A stretch of 64,000 nt of DNA, taken from Phytohabitans maris. Its GTDB lineage: Bacteria; Actinomycetota; Actinomycetes; Mycobacteriales; Micromonosporaceae. Positions 43,819 to 52,818 of this stretch are shown piece after piece. The position numbers and the translations under genes were made by a program. The DNA lies in contig NZ_JAVHUY010000016.1 of NCBI RefSeq assembly GCF_031085175.1, positions 1-64,000 of the forward strand. The letters run 5' to 3'. Every line of letters starts with the position of its first letter. The stretch's first letter is position 1. The notes under the pieces are model-generated. The model had not been told where the DNA came from. It worked only from the letters and a program-made list of their open reading frames with translations, and did no database searches.

Positions 43819-44404
43819 CCGGCCAGCCGCGGTCACCGGTCCGCCCCGACGCCCGTCGTGATCAGGCCGCCGCGCGGGCCGCGAGCCTTCTCTTGACCGG
43901 AGCGCATGAGCGCGGATCGGCGCCGCGGCGACCCCCCGCTGGTCGGGGTCGCGAACCGCGGGGGTCGGACGGGCGCGAGGCGAGTGTGCGCGGCGCGGTC
44001 CCGCCGTCTCTGTGTCGATCGGGGGAACGGTCGCCGCTGGGCCCGGCCCGGTCTCCTTGCCGACGTGAGCGGCGGATACCCCCGTTCTGCCGGCCGGCCG
44101 CTGTCGAGGGCGGGTGACCGGGGTCACCCGTGGGGTGGGGCTGAGATCCACGACACGGCGACACCCAAGCGGCAGGAATGACGTTGAGCTTGCGTCAGAG
44201 CGTCCGCTGGCCTAACGTCGAACCCCTAGATGTAGTAGTTACAAGGGTGTAAGTCATCCACAGGTTGGGTTTCGCTCCACACAGCTTTCCCACACGTCAT
44301 GCACAGCCGTGTCCACAGGTCGTGGCGTTCGGCTGGGCCTCGGCATGCGCGAAAGTTGTCGTAGGGCGGGCATAGCCTGAGGGATGCTGAAGGGAGGTGT
44401 GTCG
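43819..44404. other. 586-bp spacer upstream of nrdR
   Basis: No gene is supported. The first 350 bp are GC-rich with short hairpins (for example GCGACCCCCCGCTGGTCGGGGTCGC near 43927) but no recognised repeat family. The last 200 bp contain a possible NrdR box (44223-44238) and should carry the nrdR promoter. I find no cobalamin riboswitch here. Confidence 0.5.
44223..44238. promoter_or_regulatory. Possible NrdR box
   Basis: On the minus strand the site reads CTACTACATCTAGGGG, close to the CTACATCTAG-type core I recall for actinobacterial NrdR boxes. Only one site is evident, while NrdR usually binds two, so this is tentative. Confidence 0.35.
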
Positions 44405-44929
44405 ATGCGCTGCCCATATTGTCGGCACGCCGACTCCCGGGTCGTCGACTCGCGTGAGGCCGACGACGGCCAGCTGATCCGCCGCCGCCGGGCTTGTCCC
44501 GAGTGTGGCAAGCGGTTCACGACCGTCGAGGAGGCGGTGCTGGCCGTGGTCAAGCGGAGCGGGGTGACCGAGCCGTTCAGCCGGACGAAGATCATTGGTG
44601 GCGTGCGCAAGGCGTGCCAGGGTCGTCCGGTCGACGAGGACGCGATCGCGCTCCTCGCGCAGAAGGTCGAGGAGACCGTCCGGGCGCGCGGCGCCGCCGA
44701 GATCCCCAGCCACGAGGTCGGCCTGGCCATCCTGGGGCCGCTGCGCGATCTGGACGAGGTGGCCTACCTGCGGTTCGCGAGCGTCTACCGGTCGTTCGAG
44801 TCACTGGGCGACTTCGAGCGCGAGATCGCGTCACTCCGCGAAGCGGCGGCGGCGCGGGACGGCGCTGGGCGAGTGGAGGGCGCGAGTCGCCCTCCGGTGC
44901 CCGAGCCGGCCGTCGGGCGTACCCAGTAG
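44405..44929 (+). CDS. nrdR: Transcriptional repressor NrdR
   Basis: A 174-residue repressor of ribonucleotide reductase genes. A zinc ribbon with Cys3, Cys6, Cys31 and Cys34 ([15 protein letters not shown]) is followed by an ATP-cone (about 49-139, [24 protein letters not shown]) that senses ATP/dATP. ATG 44405 is supported by GGGAGG 8 bp upstream and the invariant MRCPYC start. nrdJ follows 55 bp downstream, so it is probably co-regulated. Confidence 0.96.
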   Translation: MRCPYCRHADSRVVDSREADDGQLIRRRRACPECGKRFTTVEEAVLAVVKRSGVTEPFSRTKIIGGVRKACQGRPVDEDAIALLAQKVEETVRARGAAEIPSHEVGLAILGPLRDLDEVAYLRFASVYRSFESLGDFEREIASLREAAAARDGAGRVEGASRPPVPEPAVGRTQ

Positions 44930-44984
44930 GGATTTTCGGGTTTTGGTCTTTAAAGGGTTTTGGGTTCCGAGGGGGCAAGTGACT

Positions 44985-47825
44985 ATGTCGGGGGAAGGCG
45001 TGAGCGCAGGCAAGGGGCGTGCGACGCGTAGCGCGACCGGGGGGCTGAAGGTCGAGCGGGTGTGGACCACCGAGGGTGTCCACCCGTACGACGAGGTCGC
45101 CTGGGAGCGCCGCGACGTCGTGATGACCAACTGGCGGGACGGCTCGATCAACTTCGAGCAGCGGGGCGTGGAGTTCCCGGAGTTCTGGAGCGTCAACGCG
45201 GCCAACATCGTGACGACCAAGTACTTCCGCGGCGCGGTCGGGACGCCGCAGCGGGAATGGTCGCTCAAGCAGCTCGTCGACCGGGTGGTCAAGACCTACC
45301 GCGCGGCGGGGGAGCAGCACGGCTACTTCGCCACGCCGGCCGACGCCGAGATCTTCGAGCACGAGCTGACCTGGATGCTGCTGCACCAGGTGTTCAGCTT
45401 CAACTCGCCGGTCTGGTTCAACGTCGGCACGCCCTCGCCGCAGCAGGTCAGCGCCTGCTTCATCCTCGCCGTCGACGACTCGATGGACTCGATCCTCGAC
45501 TGGTACAAGGAGGAGGGCCTGATCTTCAAGGGCGGGTCCGGCTCCGGCGTCAACCTCTCCCGCATCCGCTCCTCCAAGGAGCTGCTCTCCAGCGGCGGCA
45601 CCGCGTCCGGCCCGGTCAGCTTCATGCGCGGCGCCGACGCGAGCGCCGGCACGATCAAGTCGGGCGGCGCCACGCGGCGGGCGGCCAAGATGGTGATCCT
45701 CGACGTCGACCACCCGGACATCGAGGAGTTCGTGCAGACCAAGGCGCGCGAGGAAGACAAGATCCGCGCGCTCCGCGACGCCGGCTTCGACATGGACCTG
45801 GGCGGCCACGACATCGTGAGCGTCCAGTACCAGAACGCCAACAACTCGGTCCGCGTCTCCGACGAGTTCATGCGGGCGGTCGACGCGCGGGACAGCTTCG
45901 CGCTGCGGGCCCGGCTCGACGGCTCGATCGTGGAGAAGATCGACGCGCACGGGCTGTTCCACTCGATCGCCCAGGCGGCGTGGGAGTGCGCCGACCCCGG
46001 CCTGCAGTACGACGACACGATCAACGACTGGCACACCTGCCCCGAGACCGGCCGCATCACGGCGTCCAACCCCTGCTCGGAGTACCTGCACCTGGACAAC
46101 TCCTCGTGCAACCTCGCCTCGCTCAACCTCATGAAGTTCCTCCGCGCCGACGGTGGCTTCGAGGTGGAAAAGTTCGTGAAGTCGGTCGAGTTCGTCATCA
46201 CCGCGATGGACATCTCGATCTGCTTCGCCGACTTCCCGACCGAGAAGATCGGCATCACCACCCGCGCCTACCGCCAGCTCGGCATCGGGTACGCCAACCT
46301 GGGCGCGCTGCTGATGGCCTCCGGCCTGCCCTACGACTCGGACGGGGGCCGCTCGGTCGCCGCCGCGATCACCTCGCTGATGACCGGCACCGCCTACCGC
46401 CGTTCGGCCGAGCTCGCCGGCGTGGTGGGTGCCTACGAGGGGTACGCGCGCAACGCCGAGCCGCACAAGCGGGTCATGCGCAAGCACGCCGCCGCCAACG
46501 ACGAGATCAAGCCGTCGCACCCGGTGGCCACCGCGATCGTCCGCGAGGCGACCAAGCAGTGGACGCAGGGCAACAAGATCGGCGACAAGAACGGCTGGCG
46601 CAACTCGCAGGCCTCGGTCCTCGCCCCCACCGGCACGATCGGCCTGATGATGGACTGCGACACCACCGGTGTGGAGCCCGACCTGGCGCTGGTCAAGTTC
46701 AAGAAGCTGGTCGGCGGCGGCTCGATGCAGATCGTCAACCAGACGGTGCCGCGGGCGCTGCGCGCGCTCGGCTACCCGGAGGAGCAGGTCGAGGCGATCG
46801 TCGAGCACATCTCCGAGCACGGCCACGTGATCGACGCGCCCGGCCTCAAGTCCGAGCACTACGCGGTCTTCGACTGCGCGATGGGTGAGCGTTCGATCGC
46901 GCCGATGGGGCACGTGCGGATGATGGCGGCGGTGCAGCCCTTCATCTCCGGCGCCATCTCCAAGACGGTCAACATGCCCGAGTCGGCCACCGTCGAGGAC
47001 GTCGAGCAGATCTACTACGAGGGCTGGAAGCTCGGCCTCAAGGCGCTCGCCATCTACCGCGACAACTGCAAGGTCGGCCAGCCCCTCTCCGCCGCGTCCT
47101 CGTCTTCGTCCAAGGCCGCGGCGCCCGCGGTGGTGACGCCCGAGCCCGTCGTCGAGTACCGCCCGGTGCGCAAGCGGCTGCCGAAGAAGCGCCCCTCGGA
47201 GACGGTGTCGTTTTCGGTCGGCGGGGCGGAAGGCTACCTGACCGCCTCCTCGTACCCGGACGACGGCCTCGGCGAGGTCTTCCTCAAGATGTCCAAGCAG
47301 GGCTCCACGCTGGCCGGCGTGATGGACGCGTTCTCGGTGGCCATCTCGATCGGCCTGCAGTACGGTGTGCCGCTGGAGACGTTCGTCACCAAGTTCACCA
47401 ACATGCGGTTCGAGCCGGCGGGCATGACCGACGACCCGGACATCCGCATGGCGGCCTCGGTGATGGACTACATCTTCCGGCGGCTCGCGCTCGACTTCCT
47501 GCCGTACGAGCGCCGCGCCGAGCTGGGCATCTTCACCGCCACGGAGCGGGCCGCCCAGGTCGCGGCCGAGTCGGAGGGCACGCTCGACCTGGCCGGCATG
47601 GCCCAGTCGGCACCGGTCTCCGCCCCGGTGCCGCCGCCCGCGGCCACCGACGAGCCCGCCGCCGCCAAGCCGGCACCGCACGTGGGTTCGTCGACCGAGC
47701 TGCTGGAGGCGGTGATCGGCAAGGCCGCGGACGCGCCGCTCTGCTTCACCTGCGGCACCAAGATGCGCCCGGCGGGCAGCTGCTACGTGTGTGAGGGCTG
47801 CGGCTCCACGAGCGGCTGCAGCTGA
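44985..47825 (+). CDS. nrdJ: Vitamin B12-dependent (class II) ribonucleotide reductase
   Basis: A 946-residue adenosylcobalamin-dependent reductase that makes deoxyribonucleotides with or without oxygen. It has the barrel signatures SACFILAVDDSMDSI, GSGSGVNLSRIRS, the active-site NPCSEYLHLDNSSCNLASLNL and VLAPTGTIGLMMDCDTTGVEPD. The C-terminus carries the redox/zinc cysteines CFTCGTKMRPAGSCYVCEGCGSTSGCS-type cluster. A low-complexity Ser/Ala/Pro linker lies near 690-710. ATG 44985 has GAGGGGG 9 bp upstream; GTG 44979 is possible. It depends on B12 but has no B12 riboswitch immediately upstream. Confidence 0.96.
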   Translation: MSGEGVSAGKGRATRSATGGLKVERVWTTEGVHPYDEVAWERRDVVMTNWRDGSINFEQRGVEFPEFWSVNAANIVTTKYFRGAVGTPQREWSLKQLVDRVVKTYRAAGEQHGYFATPADAEIFEHELTWMLLHQVFSFNSPVWFNVGTPSPQQVSACFILAVDDSMDSILDWYKEEGLIFKGGSGSGVNLSRIRSSKELLSSGGTASGPVSFMRGADASAGTIKSGGATRRAAKMVILDVDHPDIEEFVQTKAREEDKIRALRDAGFDMDLGGHDIVSVQYQNANNSVRVSDEFMRAVDARDSFALRARLDGSIVEKIDAHGLFHSIAQAAWECADPGLQYDDTINDWHTCPETGRITASNPCSEYLHLDNSSCNLASLNLMKFLRADGGFEVEKFVKSVEFVITAMDISICFADFPTEKIGITTRAYRQLGIGYANLGALLMASGLPYDSDGGRSVAAAITSLMTGTAYRRSAELAGVVGAYEGYARNAEPHKRVMRKHAAANDEIKPSHPVATAIVREATKQWTQGNKIGDKNGWRNSQASVLAPTGTIGLMMDCDTTGVEPDLALVKFKKLVGGGSMQIVNQTVPRALRALGYPEEQVEAIVEHISEHGHVIDAPGLKSEHYAVFDCAMGERSIAPMGHVRMMAAVQPFISGAISKTVNMPESATVEDVEQIYYEGWKLGLKALAIYRDNCKVGQPLSAASSSSSKAAAPAVVTPEPVVEYRPVRKRLPKKRPSETVSFSVGGAEGYLTASSYPDDGLGEVFLKMSKQGSTLAGVMDAFSVAISIGLQYGVPLETFVTKFTNMRFEPAGMTDDPDIRMAASVMDYIFRRLALDFLPYERRAELGIFTATERAAQVAAESEGTLDLAGMAQSAPVSAPVPPPAATDEPAAAKPAPHVGSSTELLEAVIGKAADAPLCFTCGTKMRPAGSCYVCEGCGSTSGCS

Positions 47826-47836
47826 GGTACGACGGA

Positions 47837-47874
47837 GACGACCGCCCGAGCCCCTCCAGGGTTGGGCGGTCGTC
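47837..47874 (+). terminator. Terminator after nrdJ
   Basis: GACGACCGCCC (47837-47847) and GGGCGGTCGTC (47864-47874) form perfect 11-bp arms with a 16-base loop, 11 bp after the nrdJ stop. Confidence 0.7.
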
Positions 47875-47880
47875 GCGTGT

Positions 47881-47920
47881 ACGTACCTCTCCGCGGCGAC
47901 CTTGACGGAGAGAGGTACGT
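47881..47920. promoter_or_regulatory. Inverted repeat covering the antitoxin ribosome site
   Basis: ACGTACCTCTC (47881-47891) and GAGAGGTACGT (47910-47920) are perfect 11-bp arms; the right arm contains the ribosome site and ends right at ATG 47921. It could be an autoregulatory operator of the antitoxin or an RNA hairpin that masks translation. Confidence 0.55.
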
Positions 47921-48325
47921 ATGCCCGCCGTTCACCATGAGAGCTACACCGAGGCTCGTAAGCACCTGAAGGATCTGCTGGACGCGGCCGAGCGTGGCCG
48001 GGTCGCCACGGTCCGACGTGACTCCCGGACGACGGCCTTTGTCGATCGTGACCGTCTGCGCCACCTCCTGGCCTCGGTCAGCCCTTCGGGCGCGCAGGTC
48101 GTAGCCGAGGACGGTGGCTGGTCGATCTTCATTCCCGGGCTGCCGCTCGCCGCCGACGGCCCCTCCCTCGACGAGGCACTTGACGACATGATCCTCGCCC
48201 TGCGTGAGTATGCCGAGGACTGGCAGGAGCGGTTGCTCGATGCCCCCAACTGGGGTTTGGCCCAGTTGGTGAGCCTCAGCGACGACGATCAGTTGCGCGA
48301 TTGGCTGGTGGGATCCGGGCGATGA
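47921..48325 (+). CDS. Antitoxin with Phd/YefM-like N-terminus and HicB-like C-terminus
   Basis: A 134-residue protein. The N-terminal half (SYTEARKHLKDLLDAAERGRVATVRRDSRTTAFVDRDRLRHLL) resembles Phd/YefM antitoxins. The C-terminal half (DGGWSIFIPGLPLAADGPSLDEALDDMILALREYAEDW) resembles the small HicB-type domain. The frame is intact, with GAGAGAGG before ATG. Its stop overlaps the start of the broken toxin gene (ATGA), the usual antitoxin-first coupling. With the toxin inactivated it is probably an orphan antitoxin. Confidence 0.82.
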   Translation: MPAVHHESYTEARKHLKDLLDAAERGRVATVRRDSRTTAFVDRDRLRHLLASVSPSGAQVVAEDGGWSIFIPGLPLAADGPSLDEALDDMILALREYAEDWQERLLDAPNWGLAQLVSLSDDDQLRDWLVGSGR

Positions 48326-48735
48326 CCTGGCCACAGCCAACTCGTCAGGCGCACGAGAAGTCTTGCCTGGTGGAGAGCTGGACTCGGGTAAGGGACGCCC
48401 GTGGTCGTACCGGTACTCATCACGTCACCTACGAACTGACTCTGTCGGACGGCCGTATCCTGCGGACAAGGGGTCTCCCACCCTGTTGACCGGACCACCT
48501 ACGGGCCGGGCATGTGGAGCCATATCCTCCGAGACCAGATCGGGTGTTCTGGCACTGTGCGGACGAGGGCGTCAAGCCGGACCGGGGTCAACCGGAAATG
48601 CCGGCGCAAGCCCTCCCCGCTGAGTTCGTCTACCTTCTGACCAACCGCGTCGGCATCGACGAGTCGGTAGTCGCGGCGATGACCAGGGACGAGGCCGTAG
48701 CCCGGCTGAACCGGTACTGGATCGAAGGATCTTGA
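48322..48735 (+). pseudogene. Frameshifted toxin of the toxin-antitoxin pair
   Basis: The frame starts MTWPQPTRQAHEKSCLVES at 48322 and reads well to GRILRTR near 48470, then hits a stop at 48489. From 48473 the coding sense continues in the next frame (VSHPVDRTTYGPGMWSHILRDQ), and from about 48541 it returns to the first frame (VFWHCADEGVKPDRG...AMTRDEAVARLNRYWIEGS) to the stop at 48735. Two compensating shifts (about 48471 and 48540) thus break an otherwise contiguous 137-codon gene. I recall similar intact proteins annotated as cytotoxic translational repressors in actinomycetes. Sequencing error is possible for one shift, less so for two. Confidence 0.8.
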
Positions 48736-48765
48736 GGATTGGCCGTCCGGCAGGGCGGCCAATCC
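48736..48765. terminator. Terminator after the toxin remnant
   Basis: GGATTGGCCG (48736-48745) and CGGCCAATCC (48756-48765) are perfect 10-bp arms around a 10-base loop, immediately after the TGA at 48733-48735. Confidence 0.7.
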
Positions 48766-49054
48766 TGTCGAGCGCCCGGTGACAGCCAGTGGCAGGAATT
48801 CCGGCGACGTTCTCCCCGGTACCCGCTAGGTTTGGCACGTGCATCTCGGCGTGCTTCCCCCTCCCGCTCGCTAACGCGGTGACCTGGCCTCCGGTTTCGC
48901 TCGCTTCGCGGGCGGCGCTGGAAGCGCCTGCCGTCGCCGCCTGAGCGGGCGGCCTCTCCACGAGTGAACCCGCCGCCGGACCCGCTGAGGTCCGGCGGTC
49001 GATGGTTGCCGCCCGTGTTCCCGCGGTCCGTAACCATCCACAGTGGAGTTTCGC
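48766..49054. other. Spacer upstream of the EamA transporter gene
   Basis: No gene is supported. A possible -10 (TAGGTT) lies near 48829, and a GCCGCCGGACC-type imperfect inverted repeat near 48965-49000. The EamA promoter is expected here but cannot be placed. Confidence 0.4.
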
Positions 49055-50128
49055 ATGCCCGCACGTGGTTTCCTGTTCATCTCCGTCGCCGCGACCGCCT
49101 GGGGAACAGGCGGTGCCGTCGCGGCCCTCCTCTACCGCACCAGCGGCCTCGGCCCGATCGCCGTATCGTGGTGGCGCTTCGCCATCGGCGTCACGATCCT
49201 CGGCGCCGTGCTCGCGGTCCGCCGCCCGGCCGCCGCCCCGGCACCGCACCGCGGCAGGCGGTGCGACCTCGTGCTCCCGGTCCGCTGCCTCGACGCGCCG
49301 GACCGCGAAAGGACGCGGCGCCGGCGCGGGAAGCGCGACCTCGTGGTCATCGGGGTCGGGCTCGCCGTCTACCAGACCGCGTTCTGCGGGGCGGTCGCGT
49401 ACATCGGGCTCGCCGTCGCCACCGTCGTCACGCTGGGCGCCGGTCCGGTGCTGATCGCGTTCGGCGCGCGGGTGACGCTGGGCGAGCGCCTCGGCCGCTC
49501 CGGCACGGCCGCCGTCTCACTCGCGCTCGCCGGGCTGGTGCTGCTGGCCGGCGGATCAGGCGGCGCCGGTACCCGGCCGGCGCTCGGCGTCGCCCTCTCG
49601 CTCCTGTCCGCCACCGGGTACGCGGCGGTCACGCTCCTGACCCGCGCCCGGCGTACGGCGGCGCGGCCCTACGAGACGGCGCTCGCCGGGTTCGCGGTGG
49701 GTGGGGTGTGCCTGCTGCCGTTCGCGCTCGCCGAGGGGCTTGGCGGCCCGTACACCGCCGGCACGGTCGGCTGGCTGCTCTACCTCGGCGCGGTGCCGAG
49801 CGCGCTCGCGTACGGCCTCTTCTTCGCCGGCCTGACCCACGTGCGCGCGGCGACCGCCTCGGTCGTGGCGCTGCTGGAGCCGGTGGTGGCCGCGGTGATC
49901 GCGGTGGCGCTGCTCGGCGAGCGCCTCTCGGCCGCGGCCGTGGCCGGCACGGTGGTCCTGCTGGGAGCCGTGGCCGCCCTGGTCGCGACCGAAAGCGCAC
50001 CCGCCACGCCAGCGCGCAACGCCACGCCAGCGCCCGACGACGCTGCGGCGCTAAACGCCACGCCAGCGCCGGACGACGTGGCGGCGCCTCGGCAAGCGGC
50101 GGCGGAGCAGCCGGCGGCGAGCGCATAA
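49055..50128 (+). CDS. EamA/DMT-superfamily transporter
   Basis: A 357-residue membrane protein with about ten hydrophobic helices in two EamA repeats ([45 protein letters not shown]-like second repeat; [22 protein letters not shown]). Members export amino acids or other metabolites. Two oddities: a basic, hydrophilic stretch of about 40 residues after the second helix ([20 protein letters not shown]...) and a C-terminal tail with repeats ([20 protein letters not shown]). ATG 49055 has GGAG 7 bp upstream. The substrate is unknown. Confidence 0.88.
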   Translation: MPARGFLFISVAATAWGTGGAVAALLYRTSGLGPIAVSWWRFAIGVTILGAVLAVRRPAAAPAPHRGRRCDLVLPVRCLDAPDRERTRRRRGKRDLVVIGVGLAVYQTAFCGAVAYIGLAVATVVTLGAGPVLIAFGARVTLGERLGRSGTAAVSLALAGLVLLAGGSGGAGTRPALGVALSLLSATGYAAVTLLTRARRTAARPYETALAGFAVGGVCLLPFALAEGLGGPYTAGTVGWLLYLGAVPSALAYGLFFAGLTHVRAATASVVALLEPVVAAVIAVALLGERLSAAAVAGTVVLLGAVAALVATESAPATPARNATPAPDDAAALNATPAPDDVAAPRQAAAEQPAASA

Positions 50129-50158
50129 GGCCGGGTCAGGGGCGGATAGGGTCGGGGC

Positions 50159-50389
50159 GTGGACAGCCTCGCGCCCCGGCCCCTGCACGAGCCACACCCG
50201 TCCCGGCTGCCCCTCGACCACCCGCGGCGCGACGAGATCATCGCGGCCCACGACGCGGCCCTCGCGGCCGACGAGGCTGGCTACCTCGACCCGGATACCG
50301 GTCTCTTCGTGCTCACCGCCGCCTTTCACGCCGGCCGCGGCACGTGCTGCGGCCGCGGCTGCCGCCACTGCCCGTACGTCAACACCTGA
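50159..50389 (+). CDS. DUF5522 family small cysteine-rich protein
   Basis: A 76-residue protein ending in the hallmark GYLDPDTGLFVLTAAFHAGRG-type segment and CCGRGCRHCPYVNT. Four closely spaced cysteines and a histidine suggest a metal or iron-sulfur site. DUF5522 is widespread and has no assigned function. GTG 50159 is 30 bp after the EamA stop; no strong ribosome site is visible, but the family start fits. Confidence 0.85.
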   Translation: MDSLAPRPLHEPHPSRLPLDHPRRDEIIAAHDAALAADEAGYLDPDTGLFVLTAAFHAGRGTCCGRGCRHCPYVNT

Positions 50390-50417
50390 ACGCCGGCAGC
50401 GTCGAGCGTTCGTACCT

Positions 50418-50652
50418 GGGCCTGTATCGAATTCCTTGCCGGGCTGCGCCGGGCCCGGGCGGCGCCATGCGGCGTCGGGCGTAAGGCCGCATACGACGGC
50501 CGTCTGATGGCGTGGCCCTCGTGGTGTGTCCATCGCTGTGCCTGATGGTTTGCTCGCAAGCTCGCTCACGCCCGGTATGCGACCTTGCGCCCGCCACCGC
50601 CTGACGCCGTCTGGACTCCGGCTCGCACCGACAAACTCTTTGATACAGGCCC
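50418..50652. mobile_element. Candidate MITE or decayed IS with terminal inverted repeats
   Basis: GGGCCTGTATC (50418-50428) and GATACAGGCCC (50642-50652) are perfect 11-bp inverted ends; similarity continues inward with gaps (GAATTCCTTG against CAAAGAGTTTG). The 235-bp interior has no transposase frame. I see no clear target-site duplication, so an old or deleted element is more likely than a recent insertion. Confidence 0.5.
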
Positions 50653-50677
50653 TAGTGCGGTGGCCACCAACGTTCAC

Positions 50678-50713
50678 CGGGTGACCGGCGGTCTTCCGCC
50701 GCTGGTCACCCGG
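50678..50713 (-). terminator. Terminator of the DUF899 gene
   Basis: CGGGTGACC-GGCGG and CCGCCG-GGTCACCCG-type arms (50678-50713) pair around TCTT with a short bulge, about 40 bp beyond the DUF899 stop on the minus strand. Confidence 0.6.
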
Positions 50714-50752
50714 CGCCGGCAAAAGCCAGCAAAAGCCGGCAAAGGACCGCTC

Positions 50753-51436
50753 TCAGCTCTTCGGGCCGTACAACCGGGCCACGTCCGGGGAGTCCAGCCA
50801 CCCGCTGTACGCGGGCGACTGCGGCCAGCCCTCCGGACTGTCCTGCCACTCCTCCTGCCGCCCGTACGGCAGGACGTCCACGAGCGCGAACGTGTGGGTG
50901 AGCTGCTCGACGCCGCGACCGCTGGTGTGCCAGGTGCGGTAGACGGTGTCGCCGTCGCGCAGAAACACGTTCAGCCCGAAGCCGCCGCCCGGTGGCGCGT
51001 CGACGTCCGCGCCGAACGGGCTGCCAGCCGTGGAGTACCAGGTCATCTTGTTGCCGACGCGCTCGGCGTAGGCCAGGGCCGCGTCGATGGGCCCCTGCGT
51101 GACGATCACGAACCGCGCGTCGTAGTTGTCGAGGAAGTCCAGCCGGGTGAACGCCGACGTGAAGCTGGTGCAGCCGCCGCACTGCCACTCGGCGTCCGGA
51201 TCCGGGTCCCACATGTGGTTGTACACGATCAGCTGTGACCTGCCGGCGAAGACGTCGACGAGCCGGACCGGCCCCTCGGCGCCGACCAGGGTGTAGTCCG
51301 GCGTCCTCACCATCGGCAGCCGTCGGCGCTGGGCGGCGATCGCGTCGAGCTCCTTGGTCGCGGCCTTCTCGCGTACCCGAAGCTTGTCAAGCTCTTCCCG
51401 CCAGGTCTGGTGATCAACGACATCGGGCATAGCCAT
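50753..51436 (-). CDS. DUF899 family thioredoxin-fold protein
   Basis: A 227-residue DUF899 protein (thioredoxin-like fold): VVDHQTWREELDKLRVREKAATKELDAIAAQRRRLPMV, LVDVFAGRSQLIVYNHMWDPD, CGGCTSFTSAF and GFGLNVFLRDGDTVYRTWHTSGRG. The CGGC at the expected redox position is conspicuous, although activity in the family is not established. ATG 51436 is chosen with AAGGAG 9 bp upstream. It is divergent from lhgO. Confidence 0.9.
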   Translation of the reverse strand: MAMPDVVDHQTWREELDKLRVREKAATKELDAIAAQRRRLPMVRTPDYTLVGAEGPVRLVDVFAGRSQLIVYNHMWDPDPDAEWQCGGCTSFTSAFTRLDFLDNYDARFVIVTQGPIDAALAYAERVGNKMTWYSTAGSPFGADVDAPPGGGFGLNVFLRDGDTVYRTWHTSGRGVEQLTHTFALVDVLPYGRQEEWQDSPEGWPQSPAYSGWLDSPDVARLYGPKS

Positions 51437-51556
51437 GATCAACATCTCCTTCGGTGGATACCTCCCCCCACCCTACGAGCCGACCCTGTCCCAACCCCGA
51501 CAGAAGCCGCCGGCTGGCTGGGACCGCGAGCCGCTACCGCGGGGTACTGTCCGGCC

Positions 51557-52756
51557 ATGGCGAAGTTTGTCGTGGTCGGAGCCGGGATCGTGGGCCTGGC
51601 GGTGGCGCACCGGATCACCCAGGACCACCCGGACGCGCAGGTGACCGTGCTGGAGAAGGAGGAGCGGGTCGCCGCGCACCAGACCGGTCACAACTCCGGT
51701 GTCATCCACGCGGGCGTGTACTACAAGCCGGGCAGCCTCAAGGCGACGCTCTGCCGGGCCGGTTCGCGGTCGATGGTGGAGTTCTGCGCCGGGCACGGCA
51801 TCCGCCACGAGGTGTGCGGCAAGCTGATCGTCGCCACCAGCGCCGAGGAGCTGCCCCGCCTGCGCGCGCTGCACGAGCGGGCCCTCGCCAACGGCCTCCC
51901 GGTGCGGCTCCTGACCAAGGAGGAGGCGACCGGGTACGAGCCGCACGTCGACTGCGTCCAGGCTCTCCACGTCGCCTCGACGGGTATCGCCGACTTCGGC
52001 GCGGTCTGCCAGACACTCGCCGCGCTCGCCGAGAAGGCGGGTGCGGAGGTGCGCTTCGGGGCCAAGGTGACCGGCATCGCCGTACGCGACAACCGCCAGA
52101 TCATCGAGACGACGGCGGGTGACATCCGCGCGGACGTCCTGGTCAACTGCGCCGGCCTGCACGCCGACCGGGTGGCGCGGCTGGCCGGGGTGGAGCCGCC
52201 GGCGCGGATCATCCCGTTCCGCGGCGAGTACTACGAGCTTCGCCCCGAGCGGCGTGACCTGGTGCGCGGGCTGATCTACCCGGTGCCCGACCCGCAGTTC
52301 CCGTTCCTCGGCGTGCACCTGACCCGCATGGTCGACGGCACCGTCCACGCTGGACCCAACGCGGTGCTCGCGCTCGCCCGCGAGGGCTACAGCTGGGGCC
52401 GGGTCAACCCCCGCGACATCGCCGACTTCGCCGTCTACTCAGGACTGTGGCGGCTCGCCCGGCGCCACCTCCGGTACGGCCTGACCGAGGTGCGCCGCTC
52501 CCTCTCCACCCGCCGCTTCGCGCAGAGCCTGGCCCGGCTGGTGCCCGAGGTGACGGAGGGCGACCTGGTGCGTACGGAGGCGGGTGTGCGCGCGCAGGCG
52601 ATCGCACCGGACGGTTCACTCGTCGACGATTTCCTCATCGTGGCCCGCGAACGGCAGGTACACGTGCTCAACGCCCCTTCGCCGGCCGCCACGAGCTCGC
52701 TGGAGATCGCAAAGCACATCGTGTCGCACCTTCCGGGCTTTCCTGCCGCGCGCTGA
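51557..52756 (+). CDS. lhgO: L-2-hydroxyglutarate oxidase
   Basis: A 399-residue FAD-dependent oxidoreductase that converts L-2-hydroxyglutarate to 2-oxoglutarate. The FAD site is VVVGAGIVGLAVAHRI, followed by HQTGHNSGVIHAGVYYKPGSLKA, a family signature, and VNCAGLHADRVARLAG. The fold includes FPFLGVHLTRMVDGTVHAGPNAVLA. ATG 51557 follows a TACTGT -10-like box by a few bases, so the mRNA may be leaderless. It appears to be a stand-alone metabolite-repair gene. Confidence 0.93.
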   Translation: MAKFVVVGAGIVGLAVAHRITQDHPDAQVTVLEKEERVAAHQTGHNSGVIHAGVYYKPGSLKATLCRAGSRSMVEFCAGHGIRHEVCGKLIVATSAEELPRLRALHERALANGLPVRLLTKEEATGYEPHVDCVQALHVASTGIADFGAVCQTLAALAEKAGAEVRFGAKVTGIAVRDNRQIIETTAGDIRADVLVNCAGLHADRVARLAGVEPPARIIPFRGEYYELRPERRDLVRGLIYPVPDPQFPFLGVHLTRMVDGTVHAGPNAVLALAREGYSWGRVNPRDIADFAVYSGLWRLARRHLRYGLTEVRRSLSTRRFAQSLARLVPEVTEGDLVRTEAGVRAQAIAPDGSLVDDFLIVARERQVHVLNAPSPAATSSLEIAKHIVSHLPGFPAAR

Positions 52757-52818
52757 GGCCCTATCGTGGCCGACGGACCGGACCCGGCAAGGCCGCCGCC
52801 GACCAGGAGGACACGACC

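Larger units (their letters stand above)
50390..50752. other. 363-bp spacer with a candidate miniature element
   Basis: No gene is supported between convergent DUF5522 and DUF899. It is filled mainly by the 235-bp element bounded by inverted repeats at 50418 and 50652, followed by the DUF899 terminator (about 50678-50713). Confidence 0.65.

Noticed and set aside
43862-44181. Small open frames on both strands upstream of nrdR
   Set aside because: Arg/Pro/Gly-rich, overlapping each other, with no ribosome site or family match.
44180-44984. Cobalamin riboswitch before nrdR or nrdJ
   Set aside because: NrdJ needs B12, but I cannot find B12-box-like sequence or the long leader such riboswitches need.
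50418-50652. Complete insertion sequence
   Set aside because: No transposase frame and no target duplication; kept only as a candidate miniature or decayed element.
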